Positions 33,354 through 43,447 of a DNA stretch of 64,000 bases are shown here, one piece after another. Below the pieces are notes generated by a model that made no database searches, was not told the DNA's origin, and saw only the letters and a program-made list of their open reading frames with translations. The stretch's first letter is position 1. The number at the start of each line of letters is the position of its first letter. Source of the DNA: Catenibacillus scindens (GTDB lineage Bacteria > Bacillota > Clostridia > Lachnospirales > Lachnospiraceae); assembly GCF_014202115.1 (NCBI RefSeq), contig NZ_JACHFW010000006.1:106267-170266 (forward strand), in the 5' to 3' direction. Made by a program: the position numbers and the translations under genes.

Positions 33354-34941
33354 TACTTTCCTGCTCCTGTCCCTCCAGCCATTGATTCAACTGAGACTGA
33401 ACATCGGTTATAAGATCCTCAATTCCGGCTGCTTCCAGTTTTTCATTAAAATCCGGAAGAACTTCCGATGGTACAGACACGCCGCAGACTAACCCGGGGA
33501 CATACTCATTGACCGCACTGGTAATGGCGCTGATCTGTGTATCAAAGCCCTCAGCGTTGGCCGCAAATCCCAGCAGAGGAGATAATTTCGCGTGATCATT
33601 AATTTCTCTGGACTGTTCACGCAGATCCGGATCGTCTCCCGTCCATACGCCGGACAGATATTGATTGCCAAACAGCCATGTAAGGTTCAGAGGATAGCCG
33701 GTAGACGCCACCGTTTCATCAGTCACCGGGCCATAGGTTCCGTCATCTAAAACAGTATAGTTTACGCCCTCAACACCGTAATTAAGCAGATCAATAATCG
33801 CTTTGTCAGTATACATCAGATTTAAAAATTTCATAGCCGCTTCCGGTTCGCTGCTGTTGACAGGAATACCCCATGTAATTGTATTCACAGAGGATGTACT
33901 GATCGATGTATCATAAACCTTGACAACGGTCATATCATAACCGCAGCCGACCAGACCTGAATTCTTCGTAGCATTTTCAGCGGCATAGAAAAAGCTGAAG
34001 CACACATTATTTTTTACAGTGTCATAATTAACCTCGTCCGTCGTTGTCGCATCTTTATAAATGTAACCTTTATTATACCAGTCATGAATCAACTCCACGG
34101 ATGCCTGGTACTCCGGCGTGCTGTACAAATTGACCACCGTTGTCGGATCAGTATCCAGGGTGACAATATAGTCATTAACCAGCTTGTTAAACTCGATGGC
34201 GTCTTCAAACTCACCTGTCACAAGAACATTTCCAAAATGGATCACACCGTTCCCCGATGCCGATCCAAAAAGAGGTGTCAAATCGGTATTTTCTTTAACC
34301 GCCGCCAGAATTGCCTCTACATCTTCCATCGATGAGATTTCCTCCGCCTGTTCTAAAAGTCCAAGTTCTTCCAGAATATCTGTCCGCATCGCATAATAAA
34401 TGGATGAAACCTTATCTGCCGCTGTGGGAACCGCATAGATATTTCCATCATAGGTTGTAGTATTCAGGTAATCCTGAGGCACTTCCGCTAATATGCCCTG
34501 CCCGTACTCTTCCAGAAGATCATTCAGCGGCATTAACTGATTTGAAGATCGCATAGAGTCAAACGTTCCGGAGCCATAATAAAATGTGGGAAGCAAATCC
34601 AGCGCGTCACCGCCGGCAATCATCAAATTGATCTGCTGGCTCCAGGAACCGATGGCTATGGGCAGCAGCGTCACTTCGGTATTAATCTTTTCCACCGTTA
34701 ATTCATTGATCGCATCCTGAACTCTCTGTGTCTCATCACTGCTAATATCTGTGTTTGTAAAATAAGCCACAACAATTTCAGCAATATCTTCCTCAGCAGC
34801 AGAAGCCGACACTGCCGTATTTTCCGAACCAGCCGCCTGAGTGCTGCTATTTTCTGAATTTCCGGTGCTTTCTGCATTTCCGCAGGCTGTCAGGCAAAAA
34901 GCCAAAGCTGCCATCAGCGCGGTTCCTCCCAAATGTTTCAT
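33346..34941 (-). CDS. Extracellular sugar-binding lipoprotein (DUF3502 type), SBP-1
   Basis: A 531-residue solute-binding protein with a lipoprotein signal (MAALAFCLTACG, Cys about residue 20) and a Ser/Asn-rich linker. The periplasmic-binding fold contains IVVAYFTNTDISSDETQ, QINLMIAGGDALDLLPTFYY and LNLMYTDKAIIDLLNYGVEG. The C-terminal region matches DUF3502, which marks LipO-type binding proteins of oligosaccharide ABC importers. No permease or ATPase gene is adjacent, which is unusual. It is homologous to two others in this window. AAAGGA precedes the ATG. It is transcribed with the sialate-esterase-type gene. Confidence 0.9.
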   Translation of the reverse strand: MKHLGGTALMAALAFCLTACGNAESTGNSENSSTQAAGSENTAVSASAAEEDIAEIVVAYFTNTDISSDETQRVQDAINELTVEKINTEVTLLPIAIGSWSQQINLMIAGGDALDLLPTFYYGSGTFDSMRSSNQLMPLNDLLEEYGQGILAEVPQDYLNTTTYDGNIYAVPTAADKVSSIYYAMRTDILEELGLLEQAEEISSMEDVEAILAAVKENTDLTPLFGSASGNGVIHFGNVLVTGEFEDAIEFNKLVNDYIVTLDTDPTTVVNLYSTPEYQASVELIHDWYNKGYIYKDATTTDEVNYDTVKNNVCFSFFYAAENATKNSGLVGCGYDMTVVKVYDTSISTSSVNTITWGIPVNSSEPEAAMKFLNLMYTDKAIIDLLNYGVEGVNYTVLDDGTYGPVTDETVASTGYPLNLTWLFGNQYLSGVWTGDDPDLREQSREINDHAKLSPLLGFAANAEGFDTQISAITSAVNEYVPGLVCGVSVPSEVLPDFNEKLEAAGIEDLITDVQSQLNQWLEGQEQESNE

Positions 34942-35070
34942 ACCATCATTCCTTTCGTTATCTCCTTATTTTCTTAACCCATCTACGGCTTTAAGATTAA
35001 ACTCATTATAGGAAATAACTTCTGGCTGTGATTGTATCTTTTTGCTATGTACATTGGTACAAATCCGACA

Positions 35071-36159
35071 TCATCCTTTAAACCGCTTTCGATATTCTGA
35101 CGGTGACGTGCCATAGTACTTCTTAAATTTTTTATAGAAATGGCTCATATCAAAGCAGCCCGTTTCCTGAGCAATATCACTCAGGCTCATATCCGTCGCC
35201 TGCAGCAATTCCGCCGCTTTTTTCATCTGAAGGCCGCCGGTAAGCGCCGGAAAGGTTTTCCCGGTATACTGGCGCAGCATCCGCGAAAGATAGGATTCAT
35301 TATAAGAAAAAAACCGGGAAAGTTCATGAAGCGTTACCGTTTTATAGTTGGCCTCAATATAGCCCAAAATAGCTGTAATATGATTTTCAATATGATTATT
35401 CACCGGGTTGGGGATAATGGCAAACATTTCATACCTCCGCAGAAGCTGTATCATAATCTGCCTGAAATACAGGACGATACTCTCGCCAAAAAAACGCTGC
35501 CGCCGGCATACTTCCTCATACATATTAAGAAAGCCCTGGCGAATCCGGCTGTCATCCCCGGTTTTAAACAGAATATAAGGGCTGGCCGATTCCTCATAAA
35601 GAACCGATGTAAAAAAGTCCGAAAGAATATTATGATCCTTCATGATATCCAAAAAGGCTGAATTAAACAGCTTGCGGCTGATCAGAACCGCAAAAACAAT
35701 AGCGTCATCCGCCGCAGATGAAATGCAATGGAATGTACTTGGAGAAAGGAGACAAAAATCTCCCGGTTCCAGCCAGAAATCCTGCTCTCCCACAAACTGA
35801 TGACTCCGGCCGCTGAGTACATAGGCACCCTCAACATAATCATGGGTATGTTTTATCGTATACGAATACCGGTCATGTTTCACCATAGTAATATCGCTGC
35901 CATATTCCGGCATCTTTGCACGATTCGCGAGAGAATAATTTGTAATATTCCTCACCATAGTATCTTCAAAAAATTCTCTCAGATCCAGATAGTCCGGATG
36001 TTCTTCCATAAGCTGTTCATATTCTGTATAAGTCATGGGCTGTGCCAAAAATGTTCCCCCATGATTGTAATAAAGATCCCTGAGCCACTGCTCATGCTCA
36101 TTAAAGGCGTAAAGGTCACTGCTCTTTGGCCTTCTTTCTGTTTCCCTGCTTTTGGACAC
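35071..36159 (-). CDS. AraC-family transcriptional regulator
   Basis: A 362-residue regulator with a GTG start behind GGGGAA. The middle holds a cupin domain (YTIKHTHDYVEGAYVLSGRS and LEPGDFCLLSP), and the C-terminus has the double helix-turn-helix (VTLHELSRFFSYNESYLSRM ... DIAQETGCFDMSHFYKKFKK). It probably senses a sugar and activates the adjacent binding-protein and esterase genes, whose upstream region has a TATAAT but no good -35 box. That is the usual picture for AraC activation. The N-terminal 80 residues are unassigned. Confidence 0.9.
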   Translation of the reverse strand: MSKSRETERRPKSSDLYAFNEHEQWLRDLYYNHGGTFLAQPMTYTEYEQLMEEHPDYLDLREFFEDTMVRNITNYSLANRAKMPEYGSDITMVKHDRYSYTIKHTHDYVEGAYVLSGRSHQFVGEQDFWLEPGDFCLLSPSTFHCISSAADDAIVFAVLISRKLFNSAFLDIMKDHNILSDFFTSVLYEESASPYILFKTGDDSRIRQGFLNMYEEVCRRQRFFGESIVLYFRQIMIQLLRRYEMFAIIPNPVNNHIENHITAILGYIEANYKTVTLHELSRFFSYNESYLSRMLRQYTGKTFPALTGGLQMKKAAELLQATDMSLSDIAQETGCFDMSHFYKKFKKYYGTSPSEYRKRFKG

Positions 36160-36262
36160 CGCAACTTCCCCTTTACAGAAAAATCCGCATCCCGCCTGAC
36201 CTTTCCAGTCTCACGGATACGGATTTTTACTCAAATCTTATATCAAGTATACACGGATATCT

Positions 36263-37129
36263 TTATAAAATCAACTGCATAAGCAGCCGGGCATAAGCCT
36301 CATGGCCCGCCGGCACCGGATGATTCAGACCGTTGGACAGCAGCGTTTCAACAGGATGGCCCATGGCGCTGTAAACCTGCCACATGGCATAGGCATCTGC
36401 CAGACATACATCTTCTTCCTGGGCAGTCTCCCGGATAGCATCTGCGCAGGCGTCAAGAATCTTTATCCGGTTCCGGTCTCCGGCCATAGCGTTGGATGTC
36501 ATTAAAACAATATCAGCCTCTGTACGTTCTTTTATATTCCTAACCATCTCTCCCAGCAGTTTCTTATATTCTCCCATAGTTCCCGTTGTCTCATCCCAGT
36601 TTAGAGAACCGTTAATCAGGACAAGATCCGGCTGGTGAGTGATAATATCCCGCTCATGTCGTGCAAACATTCCTTTCAGATGATCCCCGGCAATCCCGGC
36701 GTTAATGACGCTGACGCAGGTGTAAACATAATGGCGGATCAGCTTGCGGCGAAACAGCTCTGGATATGCCTGTAATGTATCCGATGCCTCAATATGAAAA
36801 ATGGCATGGGAAAAGTCGCCCGCTATAAATTTGTTATAGTTTTCTTCCCGCTCTTTCGGAGATATTAGCCACTGGAACCGCCCTGCCGTAACACTGTCGC
36901 CTATAGCCACGATTAAGGGATTTCTCCGTTCCAGCCCATCTTCCGTTGGGCCACAGGGAGAAAAGATGGCAATTCCGCCGTCATTTTCTTCCATAACCCT
37001 GATAAAGCGTTCCGGCCTCTTTTTCCCAATAAACTGTGGATTCAGAGAAAGATCCAGCAAAACTTTTTCACAGACTTTATCTGCGCTATTCAGACAGACA
37101 TCCGCCTCATAACATTGCCGCGCACTCAT
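36263..37129 (-). CDS. SGNH/GDSL hydrolase (esterase)
   Basis: A 288-residue cytoplasmic hydrolase. Block I is IVAIGDSVTAG (Ser79), block II is INAGIAGDHLKGM, block III is LVLINGSLNWDE, and block V is GLNHPVPAGHEAYARLL with the catalytic His. The fold is that of acetyl-xylan or other carbohydrate esterases, which fits the cluster. ATG 37129 is preferred: AGGAGG lies 12 bases upstream, while the frame's earlier TTG at 37156 has none. It precedes the AraC gene on the same strand. Confidence 0.82.
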   Translation of the reverse strand: MSARQCYEADVCLNSADKVCEKVLLDLSLNPQFIGKKRPERFIRVMEENDGGIAIFSPCGPTEDGLERRNPLIVAIGDSVTAGRFQWLISPKEREENYNKFIAGDFSHAIFHIEASDTLQAYPELFRRKLIRHYVYTCVSVINAGIAGDHLKGMFARHERDIITHQPDLVLINGSLNWDETTGTMGEYKKLLGEMVRNIKERTEADIVLMTSNAMAGDRNRIKILDACADAIRETAQEEDVCLADAYAMWQVYSAMGHPVETLLSNGLNHPVPAGHEAYARLLMQLIL

Positions 37130-37300
37130 ACGATACTCATTCCTCCTGATTTTCAAGTCGTTTTTCTATCATAAATATACACGAAAAAATGTTATAATGC
37201 TTGTATATTTATAGCCTGTATCTATGTATATTTCCATAGATTGCCTTTCTGATTTCATTGAGAAAAGTCCCGAAAAAGGAAGTTCCGTTTACACCTCTAT

Positions 37301-39388
37301 CTAAGATAAGCTGACCTGGATTTTGGCCTGTATCTCCAGAGGCCCCCTGTCAGTGAGCAAAATAGTATATTGCCCGGGAAGGAGACGGGATGTACCATCT
37401 TCAAGAACACTTTCAAAGCGGTTGAGGGGAAGACAGAAATCCCACATTTTTTCCGCTCCGGCTTCAATATGTATCCGCTGAAAATGTTTCAGACTGCACA
37501 GCGGTTTTTCAAAAGCCTCTCCTTCATATCGGATATATACCTGAAGTACTGTGTCCGACGGCCGTGGTCCGATGTTGAATACCCGGGCCCTGCACACCAC
37601 CATGTCCTGTTCCACATGGGCTTTGGGGTCAGTAATAACAAAATTAGTATAAGAAAGCCCATACCCAAAGCTGTACAGCGGCTTTTCATTCATATAGCGG
37701 TAGGTTCTTCCCTTCATGGCGTAATCCGTAAAATCCGGAAGCGTATTGGTCTCTTTGTAAATAGTGATGGGAAGACGTCCGGAGGGCGACTGTTTTCCGC
37801 TGATCAGATCTGCGGCGGCATGACCGCCTTCTTCACCGCTGTACCACGTATAAAGTACGGCAGCAGCCATTTTGTTATAAGGGCTGATATCTATAGAACT
37901 TCCGCCTGTCACCAGGAGGATCACCGGGGTTCCTGTGGAAAATACAGCGTCGCACATTTCCTTCTGAGGACTTGAAAGGCCAAGTCTTTGCTTGTCCCCC
38001 GTGCCGTCCGTTGTCTCATTTCCTTCTTCACCTTCCATAGTAGGATCAAGACCAACACATAAAAATACAACGTCGCTCCGGCAGGCAATCGCCTTGACAT
38101 CGCCGATACGGTTTTCAAACATGGCTTCAAAGGGATTTGCCGGCTCATTGAGCAGACCGCCGGGAGAATAGTACAGGCGCACCTGATTCTCCTCACACAG
38201 TTCCCGAATTCCGTCCAGTAAAGTGACAAAATGAGATGACGTGCCATTATAATTGGCCTCAAGGACTTTTCTGGAATCTGCCACCGGGCCAATTACGCCC
38301 ACATGGGAGAGCTTTGAAAAATCCAGGGGCAGGATACCGTTATTTTCCAGCAGTACCATACTTTTCGCCGCGGCTTCCCTGGCGGCCTGGCGGTGGCCGG
38401 CCGAATCGTTTTCCTCAAAGGGAATTTTATTGTAGGAACAATCCTCATCAAATAATCCCAGCTTATACCGGGTTGTAAACAGACGGATGGCGGCCTGACG
38501 GATGAGATCCTCCCCAATAAGCCCTTCTTTACAGGCTTTGAGCAGATACATATAAGTCACGCCGCAGTTGAGGTCACAGCCGTTGGTCATCGCAAGGGCC
38601 GCCGACTCTGTGGCTGTTTTCGTCACCATATGGTGTTCATGAAAGTCTGCCAGGGCAAAGCAGTCGGAAACTACATGCCCCTGAAAATGCCATTTTCCCC
38701 GGAGAATATCCACCAAAAGGGTTTTGCTGCCGCAGCAGGGTTCCCCGTTGGTCCGGTTATAGGCGCCCATAACCGCTTCCACATGAGCCTCTGTCACTGC
38801 CTCCTCAAAAGCGGGGAGATAGGTTTCCCACAGATCTTTCTGTGAAACCCGGGCGTCAAATTCATGACGCAGCCCTTCAGGGCCAGAATGCACCGCAAAG
38901 TGCTTTGCACACGCCGTAGCCTTTAAATATTCTCCATCCCCCTGGAGTCCCCGGATAAAGGCTTTTCCCAACGCACCGGTCAGATAGGGATCTTCGCCGT
39001 AAGTTTCATGCCCCCGTCCCCACCGGGGATCGCGGAAAATATTAATATTCGGCGACCACATCGTCAGCCCTTTAAAAATACCCCGGTCTCCCTGGGCGGA
39101 CTGGGCGTTATACTTTGCCCGAGCCTCCGTGGAAATGATATCGGCAATTTTTTCCACCCCTTCCGTATCAAACATCGCCGCCATGGCAATCGCCTGGGGA
39201 AATACGGTGGCCGCTCCCGCCCGGGCCACACCGTGGAGGGCTTCATTCCACCAGTTATATGCCGGGATTCCGAGCCGCGGGATCGCCGGCGCGTCAAATC
39301 TAAGCTGGGATGCTGCTTCCTCCAGAGTCATCTGGGCCACAAGGGCGGCGGCTTTCTGCCGGCATTCTTCGATCTTTTTCTTTTCCAT
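37301..39388 (-). CDS. GH3 beta-xylosidase/beta-glucosidase
   Basis: A 695-residue glycoside hydrolase family 3 enzyme with no signal peptide. The (beta/alpha)8 domain contains YNWWNEALHGVARAG, NINIFRDPRWGRGHETYGE and KHFAVHSGPEGLRHEF. The nucleophile is Asp near 242 in HVVSDCFAL. The C-terminal sandwich has GGSSIDI and YTWYSGEEGGHAAADLI, and a fibronectin III-like end (YTNFVITDP). The WWNEALHG and HETYGEDP motifs are typical of the xylosidase/arabinosidase branch. It would act on imported oligosaccharides. It is the last gene of the operon, 15 bases after the other GH3 gene; AAGGAAGAAGCG precedes the ATG. Confidence 0.92.
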   Translation of the reverse strand: MEKKKIEECRQKAAALVAQMTLEEAASQLRFDAPAIPRLGIPAYNWWNEALHGVARAGAATVFPQAIAMAAMFDTEGVEKIADIISTEARAKYNAQSAQGDRGIFKGLTMWSPNINIFRDPRWGRGHETYGEDPYLTGALGKAFIRGLQGDGEYLKATACAKHFAVHSGPEGLRHEFDARVSQKDLWETYLPAFEEAVTEAHVEAVMGAYNRTNGEPCCGSKTLLVDILRGKWHFQGHVVSDCFALADFHEHHMVTKTATESAALAMTNGCDLNCGVTYMYLLKACKEGLIGEDLIRQAAIRLFTTRYKLGLFDEDCSYNKIPFEENDSAGHRQAAREAAAKSMVLLENNGILPLDFSKLSHVGVIGPVADSRKVLEANYNGTSSHFVTLLDGIRELCEENQVRLYYSPGGLLNEPANPFEAMFENRIGDVKAIACRSDVVFLCVGLDPTMEGEEGNETTDGTGDKQRLGLSSPQKEMCDAVFSTGTPVILLVTGGSSIDISPYNKMAAAVLYTWYSGEEGGHAAADLISGKQSPSGRLPITIYKETNTLPDFTDYAMKGRTYRYMNEKPLYSFGYGLSYTNFVITDPKAHVEQDMVVCRARVFNIGPRPSDTVLQVYIRYEGEAFEKPLCSLKHFQRIHIEAGAEKMWDFCLPLNRFESVLEDGTSRLLPGQYTILLTDRGPLEIQAKIQVSLS

Positions 39389-39403
39389 CGCTTCTTCCTT
39401 AAC

Positions 39404-41722
39404 TTATGGCCTTGTATATTTCTTTGTCCGCTCATCATCAATCACGCCATTAAAATTCATGCCATAGCCAAAATCATAGATATGGCCTACTGAATCTTTG
39501 TAGGGAATCATATCAAAGGGGACATCCTCAAGCTGTGCCTCTACTGTTTCCATATCCTTGGGAATCTGGATAGGAAGGAGGCCTGACGGCTGAAATTTTC
39601 CTGTAATCACATCAAGAACAGCCTGAATCTGTATGCCAAACTCTGCCACAATGGCGTCCGCCGCTGGCTCAAATTCCGCCATCACCGATGGCTTATTCAG
39701 CACATCGATAACGATCACCGGCTTATCTCCCATCTTTTTGCGCATCTCAAGAACATTATCCAGATCCTGCTCATTTAAAGTCATATTTGTCTTGCCCTGA
39801 TAACCCCGGTCTGTAAAATCTTCCAGAGGATCGCCCCCGGCAATGCTGTGAACTCTGGCGTTTTTCGCCGTATAGGGCCGGTACTGAAGGCTGATGGGCA
39901 TATAGCCGTTTCCCCCCTTTTCCCGATCTTCATCATTATAGCCCTCACTTTCCGGTGCCATAATCACCACCAGAGCCGCGTCCGCGTCCTCCGGCGTATC
40001 TGCCACGTCAAAATATTGCTCCAGCACAGACCGGTCAACAGGGTCCACCCATTCATTTCCCTGGATATGTCCGAAAAAGTCTCTGTATTCCCGGATAAAA
40101 CGTTTAGGCACATAGACTTTTGCCCGCTCCTTTAATGGCAAAACCGTTTTTCCCTGCCTGTCCTGGTTTTTCAAAAGGACAACCGATTTTAACTGGGCTT
40201 TGTACCCGGCCCGGCAATAATCGTCACAGCCTACCAGGGCAGCGCTCTCTTCGCTGTCCACATAGGGATTTTCAAACAGACCACAGCAAAACATATTGGC
40301 CAGCAGCCGCACCGCAGATTTTTCTATGCGGCGGCGCATAAAGTCTTCCCCGTGTTCCCGGCAGCCCATTGTGTAAGCCTCCAGCAGCGGTCCGGCGTCA
40401 TTATTGCCGCCAAACTGATCCACATCATTCATCAGCACCTTATAGTGGCGCTCCGCTTCCGTGAGATTTTCCACGCCCCAGCAGGCGCCGCCCCTAAATC
40501 CCGCGCCCCTGCTCTGATCATGAGTAATTCCCCAGTCTGTACACACAACGCCGTCAAAACCGTATTTTTCTCTTAAAAGTTCAGAAATAAGATAATGGTT
40601 ATAAGAATTACCGACATGCTCAGTACAGTCCTGATTCGCATCCCAGGAAATCGTATAATAAGGCATAAGGGACGCGGCCTGGCCGGTAGGCCCATCCAGT
40701 TTAAAGGCGCCCTCTGTAAATGGCTTTAAATGCTGCGCAAAATTATGGCCCGGATAAACGGCATATTTTCCATAGGAAAAATGAGCGTCTCTGCCGCCCT
40801 CGCCGGTGGCTCCCCCGGGCCAGTGCTTGGCCATGGCGCTGACGCTGTAGGGCCCCCAGCCCCGATCCGCCCCGTAACAGCCCTGGCCTTCTTCACAAAA
40901 ATCCTTCTCCTGCCCCGAATGGACGTCGGCGATACTGGTCTGCATCCCATCACAGTAGGCTTTGGTCATGTCAATGGTAAGCCGCTCATGCTCTCCAAAC
41001 GTGTCCCCGAAACGGTTCCATCTTGGGTCTGTGGCCAGATCGATTTGCGGGGAGAGCGCCGTGGTAATGCCCATAGCCCGGTATTCCCTGGAAGCAATCT
41101 TACCAAATTCATAACAGATCTTCGGATCAAATGTGGCGGACATGGCAATACCTTCCGGCCACTTGGACGTATCCCCGTTTCCCGCTTTGTATTCCGCAGT
41201 GACAGCTCCGGCGCCGTGCCTGGGGTCACTGCTGATGCTGACCGGAATTCCATGGCCGGTATTTTCCGCAAGAGCCTGCATCTGATTATTCCACCGGGCG
41301 GCCGTCTTCGCATCGGCCAGCTTCATGGCCAGCACATGGCGGATTTTATCTTTTGTAAGAAATTCTTTCTGCTGATCGGTCAGATCCCAGGGATTGGCGC
41401 CGCTCTCAGCATATTCCTTTCCCCCGTAAGTCCCGCAGAAAAAAAAGTCGTTGGTGGCGGGCACAAGCTGATGGACACTGTAAAGCATCAGCCCGGCAAT
41501 TTCCTCCACAGAAAGCCGGGAGGCCAGATCCGCGGCTCTTGTCCTGGCATCCAGACGCCAGTCTTCATAGGGCAGGAGCTGGCCTGTCCCTTCAAAATCT
41601 TTAAAAAGGCATCCGTCTTTCTCAATAATGTTTACCTTTGTATCCTGAGAAAGGCCCAGTACAGGGCCTTTCTCGTTAAGGTACAGACGGTAGCCGTCCT
41701 TTTCCTTATATTTTATCGTCAT
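39404..41722 (-). CDS. GH3 family glycosidase, exo-glucosidase branch
   Basis: A 772-residue cytoplasmic GH3 enzyme from a different branch than its neighbour. It has an N-terminal extension of about 55 residues, then DARTRAADLASRLSVEEIAG, STISSDPRHGAG-type motifs (VSISSDPRHGAGA), DLATDPRWNRFGDTFGE and KHWPGGATGEGGRDAH. The nucleophile is Asp396 in VVCTDWGITHDQS. The C-terminal domain ends with SVGHIYDFGYGMNF. The likely substrates are beta-gluco- or xylo-oligosaccharides. Its ATG overlaps the stop of the binding-protein gene (TAATG), so production is coupled to SBP-2. Confidence 0.9.
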   Translation of the reverse strand: MTIKYKEKDGYRLYLNEKGPVLGLSQDTKVNIIEKDGCLFKDFEGTGQLLPYEDWRLDARTRAADLASRLSVEEIAGLMLYSVHQLVPATNDFFFCGTYGGKEYAESGANPWDLTDQQKEFLTKDKIRHVLAMKLADAKTAARWNNQMQALAENTGHGIPVSISSDPRHGAGAVTAEYKAGNGDTSKWPEGIAMSATFDPKICYEFGKIASREYRAMGITTALSPQIDLATDPRWNRFGDTFGEHERLTIDMTKAYCDGMQTSIADVHSGQEKDFCEEGQGCYGADRGWGPYSVSAMAKHWPGGATGEGGRDAHFSYGKYAVYPGHNFAQHLKPFTEGAFKLDGPTGQAASLMPYYTISWDANQDCTEHVGNSYNHYLISELLREKYGFDGVVCTDWGITHDQSRGAGFRGGACWGVENLTEAERHYKVLMNDVDQFGGNNDAGPLLEAYTMGCREHGEDFMRRRIEKSAVRLLANMFCCGLFENPYVDSEESAALVGCDDYCRAGYKAQLKSVVLLKNQDRQGKTVLPLKERAKVYVPKRFIREYRDFFGHIQGNEWVDPVDRSVLEQYFDVADTPEDADAALVVIMAPESEGYNDEDREKGGNGYMPISLQYRPYTAKNARVHSIAGGDPLEDFTDRGYQGKTNMTLNEQDLDNVLEMRKKMGDKPVIVIDVLNKPSVMAEFEPAADAIVAEFGIQIQAVLDVITGKFQPSGLLPIQIPKDMETVEAQLEDVPFDMIPYKDSVGHIYDFGYGMNFNGVIDDERTKKYTRP

Positions 41723-43407
41723 TATTCTGTCTCCTCAGTTGTTTGAGCTGTATCTGCCTGGGCGTCAGTTTCAGCGGCTGCTTCTGATGCAGCGGCGCTG
41801 TCGGATGTCTGCAAACCATTCTCAGCGATCCATGCGTCTAACTGCTCCTGAACGCCGGCAACAAGTGTGGACATACCGCTAGCATTTAACTTATTCCGGA
41901 ATTCTTCCAGCATTGCTTCCGGGTCTTCTGCCATACCGCTGACTAATGTGTTATGATATTCAGCCACGACATTAGATACAGCGGAAATTTCATTGGCAAA
42001 AGCACTGCTGTCAAAGGTAAATCCGATCAGCGGCGAATAGGTGGCATTTTCATTAATCTCAAGCGATTTGGCCCGGGTATCCGGATCATAATTATCCCAC
42101 ACATAGGCAAGATACTGATTGCCGATAAAGAAGCTCAGGTTTCCGTAGTAGCCCACAGAGTTCATATCTTTGCCTTCCGGGAAACTGATAGTTCCATTGT
42201 CATTTTTAACATAATGAACCCCTTCTACACCGTAATTAAGCAGGTTTACCACATCCGCGTCCGTATAGAGAAGGTTCATAAACTTCATCGCCGCCTCAGG
42301 TTCTGTGCTTGTTACCGGAATAACCCAGTCAAGCTGGCTGATCTTCTGAGATGTGACGTTCTGATAAGCCAGAGGAATAACAGTCATTTCATAGCCGCAA
42401 TCCTGAACCGTTGACATCATTGTCGCGTTTTCAGCAGCAAATACCATAGCAAAAGCGGTGTCGCTGGAAATCGCTGTTGTATTGATCAGTTCTGTCGTTG
42501 CGGAATCACGGAACAGCAGTCCTTTTTCATACCAGTCATGCATTTTTACAACAGCGTCTCTGTAGTAATCAGTATCATAAACCTCCTGGGCAACGGTAGG
42601 ATCATCCTTAGGGATAGAAACGATCTGCTCCTGGTACAGCGGTTCATAAACGGTAACGTCATCCAGATCACCTGTTAAAAACATCCCCTGAGTGAGAACA
42701 CCCATATCTTTCTGAACAAACATAGGTACAAGAGAAGGTTCATTATCTTTTACGGTCTGCAAAATAGCCTCGATGTCATCGACAGACTGGATATTCTGAG
42801 CCTGTTCCGTCAGGTCATATTTATCCAGAATATCTGTGCGCATAGCCAGATAAACAGTGGCTACATTATCTTTATATACCGGAACGCCTACGGTCTGTCC
42901 GTTAATCTTTGTCGTTGACATATACTGCTCCGGAAGTGTTTCCAGAATACCCTGGCCATACTCTGCCAGCAGGTCATCCAACGGCTCTAACTGGTTCTGG
43001 GAAGCCATACTTGTAAATTCTGTGGAACCGTAGAAAAATGTGACCATAGCGTCCAGCTTTTCACTGCCGCTGATCATCAGGTTGATCTGCTCATTATATG
43101 TACCCAGGTCAAACGGTGACAGCGTAACGTGGGTATTGATCTTTGCCTCTGTAATCTCATTGAGAGCATCCTCCACCGTCTGGACATCCTGGGGCGCGTA
43201 AGTCATAGGATAGGCTACCACAATGTCCGCGATATCTTCCAGTTCTTCCCCGGCATCGGCCGCCTCAGAGGCCTCACCGCTCTGTGCGCCGCTGTCGGAG
43301 CCTGTGCTGCTCCCGCTTGCGGCGCCATTTTCCGAGTTTCCACATCCGGCCAGGCAGCCTGCCGTCAGTGCCATTGCCATAATTAATGCTGTAATCTTTC
43401 CTTTCAT
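41722..43407 (-). CDS. Extracellular sugar-binding lipoprotein (DUF3502 type), SBP-2
   Basis: A 561-residue lipoprotein: MKGKITALIMAMALTAGC, then CG and a Ser/Gly/Ala-rich linker. The binding domain (IVVAYPMTYAPQDVQTVEDA, QINLMISGSEKLDAMVTFFY, MNLLYTDADVVNLLNYGVEG) is clearly homologous to SBP-1. A low-complexity acidic tail of Ala, Thr and Glu (about 35 residues) is peculiar to this copy. The start follows AAGGAAAGAAAGAA; the frame continues 78 bases upstream into the esterase gene without a site. No permease genes are nearby. It lies between the carboxylesterase and the GH3 genes in one operon. Confidence 0.9.
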   Translation of the reverse strand: MKGKITALIMAMALTAGCLAGCGNSENGAASGSSTGSDSGAQSGEASEAADAGEELEDIADIVVAYPMTYAPQDVQTVEDALNEITEAKINTHVTLSPFDLGTYNEQINLMISGSEKLDAMVTFFYGSTEFTSMASQNQLEPLDDLLAEYGQGILETLPEQYMSTTKINGQTVGVPVYKDNVATVYLAMRTDILDKYDLTEQAQNIQSVDDIEAILQTVKDNEPSLVPMFVQKDMGVLTQGMFLTGDLDDVTVYEPLYQEQIVSIPKDDPTVAQEVYDTDYYRDAVVKMHDWYEKGLLFRDSATTELINTTAISSDTAFAMVFAAENATMMSTVQDCGYEMTVIPLAYQNVTSQKISQLDWVIPVTSTEPEAAMKFMNLLYTDADVVNLLNYGVEGVHYVKNDNGTISFPEGKDMNSVGYYGNLSFFIGNQYLAYVWDNYDPDTRAKSLEINENATYSPLIGFTFDSSAFANEISAVSNVVAEYHNTLVSGMAEDPEAMLEEFRNKLNASGMSTLVAGVQEQLDAWIAENGLQTSDSAAASEAAAETDAQADTAQTTEETE

Positions 43408-43447
43408 TTCTTTCTTCCTTTCCTTATGTTTAAATAATGTATATTTT

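Noticed and set aside
40730..41746. A 338-codon open frame on the plus strand opposite the second GH3 gene
   Set aside because: It mirrors a well-supported GH3 gene with intact motifs, has no ribosome site or recognisable domain, and its composition is that of a reverse-strand shadow.
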